DNA of 64,000 bases from contig JACASW010000003.1 in assembly GCA_013390785.1 (NCBI GenBank), positions 1 through 64,000 of the forward strand, in the 5' to 3' direction. Shown here one piece after another: positions 25,668 to 34,467 of the stretch. Under the pieces are notes generated by a model that saw only the letters and a program-made list of their open reading frames with translations, had not been told where the DNA came from and made no database searches. The first letter of the stretch is position 1. Each line of letters starts with the position of its first letter. This DNA is from Marine Group I thaumarchaeote. GTDB taxonomy: Archaea > Thermoproteota > Nitrososphaeria > Nitrososphaerales > Nitrosopumilaceae. The position numbers were made by a program, and so were the translations under genes.

Positions 25668-27328
25668 ACTATTGTCACTATGATAAACTGAGAAATAGCA
25701 ATATCATCAGTGTATCCACCAAGAAGAACCTTATGCGTGCCTGATAATGCATGTTCACTTGCAGTAATTTCTACTGAGATGGTTGTTGGGACATCAGAGG
25801 GTGAAAAATTATTTAATTCAGGTTTGATGGTTATGTCTGAAAATGTAGACGTTGAGGAATAATTTACATTAATGGGTTGCATGATGTGTTGACTTGGTGT
25901 TTTGATTACTTGGAGTGTAACCACTACTGTTTCACCTTTCTTCAAGGTGATTTCTTTTGTGTCAATATCAATAGAGAAGGGAAGTGGAATTGATGTATCT
26001 ACTACTCCAATATTATTTTCAACCCACTCAGTAAACCAAATTTTTTTACCATCAACTGCAAAATCAAAGACTTGGGCAACCCCACAATACTCAATTCCTT
26101 CACAATCAGCCCAATTTGGGTTTCTTGAAGGAACCGTATATTCCACCAATGTTTCAGATGATGGATTAAACACACCAATTCTGTTTGCGTTATGTTCATT
26201 CATAATGAGATTACCATCAGAATGTTCAATCCAGTATGGATTTGACACTGGATTTTTACCAAAATTGCCGTAAGAATCGCTGGTAGGTATAGATGTAACA
26301 TATTTTGTAAATTCTTCGGTTTTAGGATCAAAGCTGAAAAAGTAATTGCTTGATGTATCAACTATCCAAATTTTTTGTTCTGGTCCTATTGCAACACCAT
26401 TTGGTGTTGAAAGCCCAACTGGAAAATTATACCACTCGATAAAATCTTGTAGAAGAAGACCCTGCGTTACCTCACCTTGTGCTGATTCAGATTCATACCC
26501 AGGATAATCAAAGTTTATTAGAATTCCCTGTCCACGTGGAACCCAGTTTGTATACCAAACATTTTTGTCCAAATCAATGGCAAAGTCACCAGTTACAGCA
26601 TCCTCCATGACAGAAGGTATTGCGTAGTGTCTTAATCCTTGCCTATCTTGTGCATAATCCAGAAAAGAAAGTTTTCCACCAGAAAAATCATTAATTATAA
26701 TTTTTGACCCATCGATGATTAATTTTTGTGGCAATGAATTACCTTCGTCTGTCTGTGTGTAAGAAATTCTATCATATGATTCTGAATCAATTGAAAATTT
26801 CCATATTGCATCTGTTCTCTCATCAGTAAACCATATACTACCATCAGGAAAAGCATCCATACCCCACATCATCGAACGTAATTTTTCTGGCATTACCTGA
26901 TTTTGAATTGCATTTAGTATGAATTTTTTTTCTATATTTTGCCATACTGGATTTGTATATTCTGTAAATGTCTCTGTTAGCGGATCAAATTTTGCAACTT
27001 TACCAGTATTTGTTTGTGCAAACCATACAATACCATTATGATCCACTGTGATTGCAAGAGGCTGTGTGCATGTAGTAGGTATTTTGTATTCTTTTACATA
27101 TTCATTTGACATTGCATATTCATTTGTTGAACAAAATTGCAAAACCTCATCATCACTATATCCAATATCCAATCCAAGTGCATCAAACTCTTCGTCGGTT
27201 AATTCATCCTCCAGAACAGTTGTAGGTCCAAACCATTGAGCAGGATTTGCCGCTAGCATAACTGCAGAACTTAACATGATAAATGCAACAACTGCAAAAA
27301 AGAGAATTCCTTTTTTTCTTGTGTTCAC
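25664..27328 (-). CDS. Exported beta-propeller protein (virginiamycin-B-lyase-like/NHL type)
   Basis: A 554-residue exported protein. It has an N-terminal signal or anchor (KKGILFFAVVAFIMLSSAVML), then repeated propeller blades with G-x-I/V-W-F-A/T-D/E motifs (HNGIVWFAQTNTGKVAKFDP, DGSIWFTDERTDAIWKF, GKKIWFTEWVENNIGVVD), and a final Ig-like region (about 455-554, KKGETVVVTLQV). The blade sequence resembles streptogramin lyase, but an antibiotic role is unlikely; extracellular binding or hydrolysis is more plausible. It is coupled to truD by a 4-bp overlap, which looks like gene packing rather than shared function. Confidence 0.8.
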   Translation of the reverse strand: MNTRKKGILFFAVVAFIMLSSAVMLAANPAQWFGPTTVLEDELTDEEFDALGLDIGYSDDEVLQFCSTNEYAMSNEYVKEYKIPTTCTQPLAITVDHNGIVWFAQTNTGKVAKFDPLTETFTEYTNPVWQNIEKKFILNAIQNQVMPEKLRSMMWGMDAFPDGSIWFTDERTDAIWKFSIDSESYDRISYTQTDEGNSLPQKLIIDGSKIIINDFSGGKLSFLDYAQDRQGLRHYAIPSVMEDAVTGDFAIDLDKNVWYTNWVPRGQGILINFDYPGYESESAQGEVTQGLLLQDFIEWYNFPVGLSTPNGVAIGPEQKIWIVDTSSNYFFSFDPKTEEFTKYVTSIPTSDSYGNFGKNPVSNPYWIEHSDGNLIMNEHNANRIGVFNPSSETLVEYTVPSRNPNWADCEGIEYCGVAQVFDFAVDGKKIWFTEWVENNIGVVDTSIPLPFSIDIDTKEITLKKGETVVVTLQVIKTPSQHIMQPINVNYSSTSTFSDITIKPELNNFSPSDVPTTISVEITASEHALSGTHKVLLGGYTDDIAISQFIIVTIV

Positions 27329-27373
27329 AGTGGAAATTCTAAACTTCCATGTTATATCTGATTGCTATCAGCG

Positions 27374-27730
27374 TCACAAAAGTTTTAAATCGCCAGTAAT
27401 CTTATCGATTTTTTCTTCAGGTGCAGGACCTATGGATATACAAGTTATTGTTCCAGGAGCAATCTGCGTATGACCTGCATCAGTCACCTCAGACCAAGGT
27501 AAACCGAATTCAATTGCATCTTGTTTAACATGTTCAAGTTCTTTTAGATTTAGAACTTTGAGTACAACCTTTTCTTGTCCTTTCCACCACTCTGAAAACC
27601 AATCAGGATTAGATTTTCTAACGTGCTCAGCACCTAATACACATGCATGACCAACTTGGGCAGCAATCTTTCCTTTTCCCATATCAAGATCAGTTCTAAC
27701 TACAATAACCTGTTTTATCGTCATACTCAT
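27374..27730 (-). CDS. pth: Peptidyl-tRNA hydrolase, Pth2 type
   Basis: A 118-residue archaeal/eukaryotic Pth2 that releases peptides from stalled peptidyl-tRNA. Hallmarks are KQVIVVRTDLDMGKGKIAAQVGHA (catalytic Lys/His region), KVVLKVLNLKEL, VTDAGHTQIAPGT (catalytic Asp/Thr) and ISIGPAPEEKID. Confidence 0.95.
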   Translation of the reverse strand: MSMTIKQVIVVRTDLDMGKGKIAAQVGHACVLGAEHVRKSNPDWFSEWWKGQEKVVLKVLNLKELEHVKQDAIEFGLPWSEVTDAGHTQIAPGTITCISIGPAPEEKIDKITGDLKLL

Positions 27731-27805
27731 ACAAGAATTGTGTATTATGAAAAACTTTCCAATTCATTCGAAACATAATTGTATTAATGTGCATTTGTAG
27801 TAATT

Positions 27806-28975
27806 ATGGAAGACTATGATGTAGTAATCGCAGGTGGTAGTATTTCTGGGTTAATATCATCTAGGGAGATAGCAAAAAAAGGGTATAGAACTTTAGTTCT
27901 AGAGGAAGGATTTGAGGTTGGAACACCTGATCACTGTGGTGGTTTAGTAAGCAAATCTGCGTTACATGACTTGGGAATACAACCAACACAAAAAACGTTT
28001 GATTCAGTGATTAATTCGGCACTAATTTTTTCTCCAAATGGAAAACAGGTTGAAATTGATTCAAAGAAACAGGAAGTTGTTGCTGTTAATAGAAGAGAGC
28101 TTGATAAACAAATAGCGTTACAGGCTCAACAAGCCGGTGCAGAAATTAGGGTTAAAACAAGTTTCAAAGAAAAAACCAAACATGGTGTTAGAACATCGGT
28201 TGGTGAAATTGGCTGTAGGATTTTGATTGACTGTAGAGGAGTAGGTGTATTGGTGAATAATGACAGAGGTGGAGTATTACTATCTGCGCAATATGAGATC
28301 TATGCAGATTGGATAACTGATGGTAGAGTTGAAGTATACTTTGATCAAATAAAATATCCTGGATTTTTTGCTTGGATAATTCCAACTGGACATGGAGTGG
28401 GTAAAGTGGGCATTGCTGGAAGAGAGATTAACGTATCCGATGCAATGGAGCAATTTCTAAGAAGCAAAGGGAAATATTCAACTATAAGAAAAATTTTTGC
28501 GCCGATATGGGTTAAAGGTCCTATCAAGAATTTTGTTTCTAAAGATGTTGTAATAGTGGGTGATGCAGCAGGACAGTCAAAACCAACTACAGCAGGTGGA
28601 ATTTATTCTTGCGGAATGGGTGGAGTTTTAGCTGGAAATGCAATCACAAAATATTTGGAAACAAACGAGTATTTTCAGCTTCAGCAGTACCAAAAATTTT
28701 GGCATGATAAATTCGGTAAAGAATTTGAAAAACAACGTATGGCTAGAAAAATTCTTGAAAAAGTTGATAACAAAACAATTGATATGATTTTTGATAGAAT
28801 AACACCAGAGATCGTATATGAGATTTCAAACAAAGAAGATTTTGACTTTCATGCAACATCTATTGTAAAATTACTTGGTGTGCGTACGTCTCTAAGTACT
28901 GCCCAGAATATTATGAGTGCAGAAATCAAACGTCTATTAACAAGTCATTCACATACAGAGGCGAGCAAGGTATAA
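27806..28975 (+). CDS. Geranylgeranyl reductase family protein
   Basis: FAD-dependent reductase of 389 aa. It has an N-terminal dinucleotide fold (DVVIAGGSISGLISSREIAKKG, acidic end LEEGF), CGGLVSKSALHDLGI as the conserved substrate-gate region, and the family motif GDAAGQSKPTTAGGIYSCGMGG binding FAD. Family members saturate the geranylgeranyl chains of membrane lipids or of quinones. Thaumarchaeal membranes and menaquinones both need such enzymes, so either substrate is possible. Confidence 0.9.
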   Translation: MEDYDVVIAGGSISGLISSREIAKKGYRTLVLEEGFEVGTPDHCGGLVSKSALHDLGIQPTQKTFDSVINSALIFSPNGKQVEIDSKKQEVVAVNRRELDKQIALQAQQAGAEIRVKTSFKEKTKHGVRTSVGEIGCRILIDCRGVGVLVNNDRGGVLLSAQYEIYADWITDGRVEVYFDQIKYPGFFAWIIPTGHGVGKVGIAGREINVSDAMEQFLRSKGKYSTIRKIFAPIWVKGPIKNFVSKDVVIVGDAAGQSKPTTAGGIYSCGMGGVLAGNAITKYLETNEYFQLQQYQKFWHDKFGKEFEKQRMARKILEKVDNKTIDMIFDRITPEIVYEISNKEDFDFHATSIVKLLGVRTSLSTAQNIMSAEIKRLLTSHSHTEASKV

Positions 28976-29002
28976 ATTCAATTGATAGACAGCGACTTGT
29001 AT

Positions 29003-29185
29003 ATGTCAACAAATCTTGAATTACCTGTGTGTAGTTGTTGCCACAGACATATCATGCCTAATGATAAATGTGTAAAATTTGATTGTCCAAATTGTGATAA
29101 TGGTGATCTTATTTGGCGATGCGAAAGTTGTAGAGTCGCAGTAAGAAATTATACATGTTCATCCTGTAACTTTCAAGGACCTTAA
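29003..29185 (+). CDS. Zinc-ribbon RNA-binding-like protein (DUF1610/HVO_2753 type)
   Basis: A 60-residue protein from the ATG at 29003; a TTG at 28982 is also in frame but less likely. It carries four C-x2-C knuckles: CSCCHRH, CPNCDN, CESCRV and CSSCNF, making two zinc ribbons. This pattern, with DCPNC.NGDLIWRCESC, is conserved across archaea next to the aEF-1beta gene, as here (3 bp apart), which supports a translation-linked role. Confidence 0.88.
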   Translation: MSTNLELPVCSCCHRHIMPNDKCVKFDCPNCDNGDLIWRCESCRVAVRNYTCSSCNFQGP

Positions 29186-29188
29186 AAA

Positions 29189-29470
29189 TTGGCACAGTTA
29201 TTGTTGATTACAAAAATCCTACCTACTGGAATAGAGGTTGATTTAGACAAAGTAGCACAAACTATCAAAGGATCATTAAAAGATGGAATAGAACTGAAAA
29301 ATCACCAATTAGAACCACTTGCTTTTGGTTTACATTTTATCAAAGCAGAATTTGTTTTAGATGATAAAGAAGGTCAGATGGATTCACTAGAAAATGCAGT
29401 AAAAAATGTAGTAGGAGTTAGTGAATTTGAAGTTCTGAACATGAGTAGGATGTCAGTAGATATGAAATAG
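29189..29470 (+). CDS. ef1b: Elongation factor 1-beta (aEF-1beta)
   Basis: A 93-residue nucleotide exchange factor for aEF-1alpha. The ferredoxin-like fold is seen in [19 protein letters not shown], then [21 protein letters not shown] and [12 protein letters not shown], all family hallmarks. The start is TTG at 29189, 3 bp after the zinc-ribbon stop. Confidence 0.95.
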   Translation: MAQLLLITKILPTGIEVDLDKVAQTIKGSLKDGIELKNHQLEPLAFGLHFIKAEFVLDDKEGQMDSLENAVKNVVGVSEFEVLNMSRMSVDMK

Positions 29471-29478
29471 GTGATTTC

Positions 29479-31650
29479 TTGTCTAATGAAAAAAATCTAT
29501 TACAAATGAGAGTGGATGAATCTAAGCAAAGAGATGTTGGGAAAAGAAGAGCAAGGATAGGTCATCATGCTATGGACTACTTGGATGTTTCACCAGGTGA
29601 CGTTATTGAAATAAAGGGAACTAGGATAAGTTGTGCTATTGTATGGCCATCTGATGAAGATGAAAAAAATCCAGATTCTATTCGTATAGATGGTCAAACA
29701 AGAAAAAATATCGGTGCAGCACTTGGTGATGTAGTTTATGTGAAAAAAATTAAGGTAAAAACTGCCAAATCAGTTAAACTCATGCCAGTAAATGATGTAG
29801 TAACTATAGACAAGGAATTTACTGACTTCGTTAAAAATAGATTGAAAGGATTACCATTAACTATGGGCGACGAGATTTCAGTAATGATACTAGGAAACTC
29901 GATGGAGTTTAAGGTTAGCAAGTGTGCACCAAAGGGAATTGTTAAGATTGAGCGCTCTTCACTTCTAAAAATACTTTCTGAGACTGCAAGTGACAAGAGA
30001 ACTCGTATCACGTATGAGGAAATTGGTGGGTTGGTAGACGAAGTCAAGGCAATGCGTGAAATTGTTGAACTACCATTAAGACATCCAGAACTTTTCAGTA
30101 GGTTAGGTGTTGAACCTCATAGTGGTGTGTTACTCTATGGACCACCTGGTTGTGGTAAAACACTTCTTGCTAGAGTTATTGCAAGCGAATCAGATGCTAA
30201 CATGTATTTGATTAATGGACCTGAGATCATGAACAAATACTATGGAGAAACAGAAGCCAAGCTTAGAGATATATTCAAAGAAGCAAAAGACAACTCTCCC
30301 AGCATTATATTTATCGATGAAATTGATGCGATTGCACCAAAGCGAGAAGAGGTTTATGGTGATGTTGAGAAACGTGTAGTTGCCCAACTTTTAGCGCTTA
30401 TGGATGGATTGACTGAAAGGGGTAACGTCATTGTACTTGGCGCATCAAACCGTCCTGATAGTGTGGACCCTGCATTGCGAAGACCTGGAAGATTTGATAG
30501 GGAGGTAGAAATCTCTGTTCCCAACGCAGATGGAAGATTAGAAGTTTTACAAATACATACACGTGGAATGCCACTTGCAGCAGACGTGGATTTGAAAAAC
30601 TTTGCAAATGAGCTTCACGGTTACACAGGAGCTGACATTAAATCGTTATGTAGAGAAAGTGCAATAAAGGCAATACGACGTTATCTACCAGAAATCGATC
30701 TTGAAAATGAGCGTATACCATCAAAGATATTGCAATCAATGGAAATAAAATTACGTGACTTTTACGATGCAACACTTGAAGTAATTCCAACTGCCATGCG
30801 TGAGTTTTATGTGGAGAGAGCAAAAGTTTGGTGGAGCAATGTGGGTGGATTAAACAACGAGAAAAAGATATTGAAGGATAATATGGTTGCAGCTATCAAC
30901 GAACCTAGCAAATTCAAAAAGATGGGTGTGAAACCACCAAAAGGTGTGTTACTATATGGACCACCTGGTTGTGGTAAAACACTTCTTGCTAGAGCATTAG
31001 CTGCTGAATGTGGTGCAAATATGATTCTTGTTAGGGGTCCAGAAATATTATCAAAATGGGTTGGTGAATCAGAGAAGGCAATTAGGGAAATTTTTCGGAA
31101 AGCTAAAGCATCTGCACCTTGTGTTGTTATTTTTGATGAGCTTGATTCACTTGCAAAATCTAAAATTAAAAATGAAACAGACCGTGGTGAAACAATACTT
31201 AGCCAGATGTTAACTGAAATGGAAGACGCTGGAACATCAAATATAGTAATAGTTGGGATTACAAACAGACCTGACTTGATTGATAACTCAATGTTACGTA
31301 ATGGTAGACTAGATGTTGTTTTGTTTGTTCAACCACCAGATGAAAAAAGTAGATTAGATATAATTAAGATACTAGTAGATGGTATGCCACTTGCTAGCGA
31401 TATTAACTTGAATGAAATTGCAGTATCTACGCAAAACTATACTGGAGCTGACCTAGCGTCACTATGCAGGGAGGCAGCTGTTAATGCGATGCAAAGAGAT
31501 TCATTAAAAATAAGCAGTAATGATTTCGCCATAGGGTTAAAAAGAGTTAGACCGTCAATCACTAAAGAGATCGACAAATGGTATAGTGATATTAAGTCTG
31601 AAGTTTCAAATGTAATTCCCAAATCTACGGATGAGACATTTTACCGATAA
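29479..31650 (+). CDS. cdc48: Cdc48/p97-family AAA+ ATPase
   Basis: A 723-residue unfoldase with an N-terminal double-psi barrel/CDC48-N domain (about 1-180, LDVSPGDVIEIKGTR), then two AAA+ modules. D1 has GPPGCGKTLLARVI and IIFIDEIDAIAPKRE. D2 has GPPGCGKTLLARALAAECG and VVIFDELDSLAKSK, with SRH segments NRPDSVDPALRRPGRFDRE and NRPDLIDNSMLRNGRLD. It extracts and unfolds proteins for the proteasome. The start is TTG at 29479. It lies between aEF-1beta and a winged-helix gene, and the window also holds a JAMM protease and a UBP finger. Confidence 0.95.
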   Translation: MSNEKNLLQMRVDESKQRDVGKRRARIGHHAMDYLDVSPGDVIEIKGTRISCAIVWPSDEDEKNPDSIRIDGQTRKNIGAALGDVVYVKKIKVKTAKSVKLMPVNDVVTIDKEFTDFVKNRLKGLPLTMGDEISVMILGNSMEFKVSKCAPKGIVKIERSSLLKILSETASDKRTRITYEEIGGLVDEVKAMREIVELPLRHPELFSRLGVEPHSGVLLYGPPGCGKTLLARVIASESDANMYLINGPEIMNKYYGETEAKLRDIFKEAKDNSPSIIFIDEIDAIAPKREEVYGDVEKRVVAQLLALMDGLTERGNVIVLGASNRPDSVDPALRRPGRFDREVEISVPNADGRLEVLQIHTRGMPLAADVDLKNFANELHGYTGADIKSLCRESAIKAIRRYLPEIDLENERIPSKILQSMEIKLRDFYDATLEVIPTAMREFYVERAKVWWSNVGGLNNEKKILKDNMVAAINEPSKFKKMGVKPPKGVLLYGPPGCGKTLLARALAAECGANMILVRGPEILSKWVGESEKAIREIFRKAKASAPCVVIFDELDSLAKSKIKNETDRGETILSQMLTEMEDAGTSNIVIVGITNRPDLIDNSMLRNGRLDVVLFVQPPDEKSRLDIIKILVDGMPLASDINLNEIAVSTQNYTGADLASLCREAAVNAMQRDSLKISSNDFAIGLKRVRPSITKEIDKWYSDIKSEVSNVIPKSTDETFYR

Positions 31651-31652
31651 AA

Positions 31653-31955
31653 TTGACTGTAAAATACAAGAATATAATAATGGAAAAAATTAAAGAGTCT
31701 GGTTCTATTACTGATAAAACCCTTGCTAGAAGTCTAGCAAAAGATGGTTACAACATGCCAGATGATCTTTTCAATAAAACATTACTTGATATGGAAATAA
31801 TGGGATTAGTTACTGTTAATTGGCTTAGTAAGGATACACGTAGAATAGAGATTATTTCGATCCAAGTGGAAGAGGACGAAGTTGAAGCACAAAACAAAAA
31901 AACATTAGAAAAGGATTATGAGAATAGTTTTCCTGAATCTAATAGTAGTGTTTAA
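31653..31955 (+). CDS. Small winged-helix protein
   Basis: A 100-residue protein from a TTG start: a helix-turn-helix with wing in about residues 5-70 (IIMEKIKESGSITDKTLARSLAKDG, LLDMEIMGLVTVNWLSKDTRRIEI), followed by an acidic tail. It resembles DNA-binding winged-helix modules. Lying 2 bp after cdc48, it is co-transcribed. The stop abuts that of the convergent heme o synthase gene. Confidence 0.75.
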   Translation: MTVKYKNIIMEKIKESGSITDKTLARSLAKDGYNMPDDLFNKTLLDMEIMGLVTVNWLSKDTRRIEIISIQVEEDEVEAQNKKTLEKDYENSFPESNSSV

Positions 31956-32828
31956 CTAAAATCTGAAGTGAAAAGCTGCATCTAGTGCAATGCCTATAAA
32001 AATGATAGTAAGGTAAGGAGCTGTTACTTTGTATGCCTTCCATGCAAAATCTGATGTCGGTGTTTTTGTTAGCTTGTAATGATATGCTAACATAAGACCT
32101 CCTGTAATGGCAGCAATTACAGTATAAACAATACCCATACCAAATGCATACAACAACAACGAATATGGTAAAAGTATAATCGTATTTGCAAGAATATATT
32201 TTGACGTTCTTTCCATACCAATTAATACAGGTAGCATTGGGACATTTGCTTCTGCATAGTCATCACGTAATTTCATTGCAAGACACCAAAAATGTGATGG
32301 TGTCCATACAAAAACTAAAAATCCTATTAAGAATCCTAAAATGTCAATCGACCCAGTAGCTGCGGACCATCCAGCCATGGACGCAGCGCTACCAGCAAAG
32401 CCTCCTATTACAATATTTGAGGAATTCAGACGTTTGAGCCACATTGTATAAATTATAACATAAAAGAAAATTCCCAAGGCTACAAAAAATGCACATAGAT
32501 AATTTATTATCAAGGCTGCATAAATAACAGAAAATATGCTAGCTCCAAGTCCATAAACGAGAACTCTTGAATCAACTATTCTGCCTGATGGTATAGGTCT
32601 GTTACTTGTCCGCTTCATTTTTGAATCTATATCTCTGTCATAATAGTGGTTGAGGGCACTTGAGCCAGCTGAAGCAATCGATCCCACAATTATAATATGT
32701 AAAATTTCTAAATAGCCTATCTCAGGACCTACAAGTTTACTCCCGGCATACATAGATGTAACAGCGGTTATAACAAGTAGAACTATTATTCTGGGCTTTG
32801 AAACCTCGAATATCTCTTTTAATGCCAA
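31956..32828 (-). CDS. ctaB: Heme o synthase (protoheme IX farnesyltransferase)
   Basis: UbiA-superfamily membrane enzyme of 290 aa with about nine helices. The first Asp-rich motif NHYYDRDIDSKMKRTSNRP and the second loop CLAMKLRDDYAEANVPMLP with WTPSHFW are specific to CtaB/CyoE. It transfers a farnesyl group to heme b to make heme o for terminal oxidases. It is divergent from the membrane cupredoxin gene, consistent with a respiratory locus. Confidence 0.95.
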   Translation of the reverse strand: MALKEIFEVSKPRIIVLLVITAVTSMYAGSKLVGPEIGYLEILHIIIVGSIASAGSSALNHYYDRDIDSKMKRTSNRPIPSGRIVDSRVLVYGLGASIFSVIYAALIINYLCAFFVALGIFFYVIIYTMWLKRLNSSNIVIGGFAGSAASMAGWSAATGSIDILGFLIGFLVFVWTPSHFWCLAMKLRDDYAEANVPMLPVLIGMERTSKYILANTIILLPYSLLLYAFGMGIVYTVIAAITGGLMLAYHYKLTKTPTSDFAWKAYKVTAPYLTIIFIGIALDAAFHFRF

Positions 32829-32923
32829 CTATTGTTGACGTTAGTATATGTGATTTAATTTATTCGAATCGATCAATCCCGCTGCAAAACGATTAATTAT
32901 CTAGCATATTCCAACAACCATAA

Positions 32924-33730
32924 ATGAGTAATTGGGAATTAGTCATGCCAGGTGGCGGGCTTACTGCAATCGGGATGGCTGGCCTTGTTACATCATATTC
33001 AGGATTAGCACACACATTCATAGATGGAATGCATGCACTTACTGGTCTATTATTTTTCATAGGATTAATCTTCTTAAGTGCTGGAATTCTAGATGGTGGA
33101 GTATCGACATCAAATAGAACAAAAGCGACAGTTTTGGTTGTTATTTCGATAGTTTTGACATTTGGTGCTGGAGCATTTATAGGAAGTGAAAGTACTACGC
33201 TGCCAACAGTTGCAGGACTTCTAATCATGATTGCTGTACCAGGTATTGTCATAGCATATATGGCTACGAAGATGCCACAGTATGTCAAACCTGTCGGTCT
33301 AATCTTCATATTTGCAATTGGTTTGGGTATTACAGTATTTTTTGGCTTTGGTATCCTAGGTCCTACTGGGTACTTACTTCCAGAAGTGGTTGAAGAAGCT
33401 GTTGAAGAGGTTGTTCAAGAGGTTCCTATGGGTAAAATTTTTGCTATTTCAATATTAGCAGGATCTGAAGAACAAGGAAACCCAGATTATGATCCAGATA
33501 TTGCTACTATCTCACAAGGTTTTGTGATTGAATGGACAAATAATGACGAAGTCATGCATACTGTTACTAGTTCGCTAGACTTTGGAGAGACTTTCGATTC
33601 TAGTATACTTAACGCTGGAGAAAGATTCCTGCTTGATTCAAATGAACTAGATATTGGTTCTTATGAATACATGTGTGTGGTACATCCTTGGATGGTTGCT
33701 AGCATTGTAATAGAGGAATCTGCTGAATAA
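32924..33730 (+). CDS. Membrane-anchored cupredoxin (plastocyanin-like)
   Basis: A 268-residue protein with about four or five N-terminal membrane helices (about 1-150, for example ALTGLLFFIGLIFLSAGIL and IFIFAIGLGITVFFGFGIL), a short acidic linker (EEAVEEVVQEV) and a C-terminal blue-copper domain. Type 1 copper ligands are clear: His in NNDEVMHTVTSS, Cys and His in YMCVVHPWM, and Met at the end. Such fused cupredoxins are typical of ammonia-oxidizing archaea, where small copper proteins replace cytochrome c. Its neighbour is heme o synthase, so delivery of electrons to a terminal oxidase is a reasonable inference. Confidence 0.9.
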   Translation: MSNWELVMPGGGLTAIGMAGLVTSYSGLAHTFIDGMHALTGLLFFIGLIFLSAGILDGGVSTSNRTKATVLVVISIVLTFGAGAFIGSESTTLPTVAGLLIMIAVPGIVIAYMATKMPQYVKPVGLIFIFAIGLGITVFFGFGILGPTGYLLPEVVEEAVEEVVQEVPMGKIFAISILAGSEEQGNPDYDPDIATISQGFVIEWTNNDEVMHTVTSSLDFGETFDSSILNAGERFLLDSNELDIGSYEYMCVVHPWMVASIVIEESAE

Positions 33731-33735
33731 ATAAA

Positions 33736-34134
33736 TTGGAATCCGTAGTTTTAGCACAAAAAGAAAAAGATAAACTTGTAAGTCATGCGATAGGCGAACA
33801 ACCTAGTGAATCATGTGCTATGCTATTTGGAAAAAAGGTTGGTGATAACTGGAATGTTAAAGAGGTTTTTCTCACACAAAACATCGATGACTCCCAAACA
33901 AACTTTACTATTTCACCTGAAGAACTATTAAAAGGATATCAAATTGCTGAGAAAAATCAATTAGAAATAGTTGGTATATTTCATTCTCATCCTAATTCAG
34001 ATGCAACTCCTTCAAATACAGATAAAAAATTCATGCAGAATAACCCCGTACCATGGATTATATTTTCAGGTGTAAATAATGATCTTAAAGCATACTTGTT
34101 AGATTCTGATGTAATAGAAATTCCAATAAAATAG
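33736..34134 (+). CDS. JAMM/MPN+ metalloprotease
   Basis: A 132-residue Mov34/PAD-1-type isopeptidase. The zinc motif is complete: H83-x-H85-x7-S93-x2-D96 (IFHSHPNSDATPSNTD), with upstream Glu in SESCAMLFG (E25). In Haloferax, JAMM proteins remove ubiquitin-like SAMP modifiers. The TTG start at 33736 lies 5 bp after the cupredoxin stop. No SAMP/Urm1-like gene is in this window, so its partner is elsewhere. Confidence 0.92.
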   Translation: MESVVLAQKEKDKLVSHAIGEQPSESCAMLFGKKVGDNWNVKEVFLTQNIDDSQTNFTISPEELLKGYQIAEKNQLEIVGIFHSHPNSDATPSNTDKKFMQNNPVPWIIFSGVNNDLKAYLLDSDVIEIPIK

Positions 34135-34176
34135 AATAATTGTTTAGATTAAATATCCCTAATTTTATGCAATATT

Positions 34177-34440
34177 ATGGCAATGGATATACATGTCTAC
34201 GACACTTATGTTAAAGCCAAAGATGGTCATACTATGCACTTTGATGTAATAACAGACGTGAAGGAACTTGAAAAAGCACTTGAATATGCAAAAGAATGGC
34301 TAGCAACAGTTGGTGAAGGTGATGCAAAAGTGACAGGTGAAGAATGCAATTTTTGTCACACACAAGGAGCCCCACCACAAGTTGAAAACGAAATCAAAGA
34401 TAAGGGATACTTCATTCAAAAAATGGAAGGATGCCCATAA
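34177..34440 (+). CDS. DUF2024-family protein
   Basis: An 87-residue soluble protein starting MAMDIHVYDTYVKAKDG, the signature of DUF2024, with HTMHFDVIT and a C-terminal CNFCHTQGAPP that could bind metal. The family is known in bacteria and thaumarchaea, but no function is established. Confidence 0.85.
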   Translation: MAMDIHVYDTYVKAKDGHTMHFDVITDVKELEKALEYAKEWLATVGEGDAKVTGEECNFCHTQGAPPQVENEIKDKGYFIQKMEGCP

Positions 34441-34467
34441 ATTCTTTTTTAATTTATTTTTAAAATT
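34441..34467. terminator. T-rich convergent terminator region
   Basis: The gap between the DUF2024 stop and the convergent pyrophosphatase stop holds runs ttctttttt and tttattttt on the plus strand, as expected for archaeal oligo-T termination of the upstream plus-strand gene. Confidence 0.45.

Noticed and set aside
25664-27328. Virginiamycin B lyase (antibiotic resistance) function
   Set aside because: Only the beta-propeller blade pattern is shared; the protein is exported, longer, and has an added Ig-like domain.
32893-33309. 138-aa minus-strand frame opposite the membrane cupredoxin
   Set aside because: The plus-strand protein has clear copper ligands and membrane helices; the antisense frame has no recognisable features.
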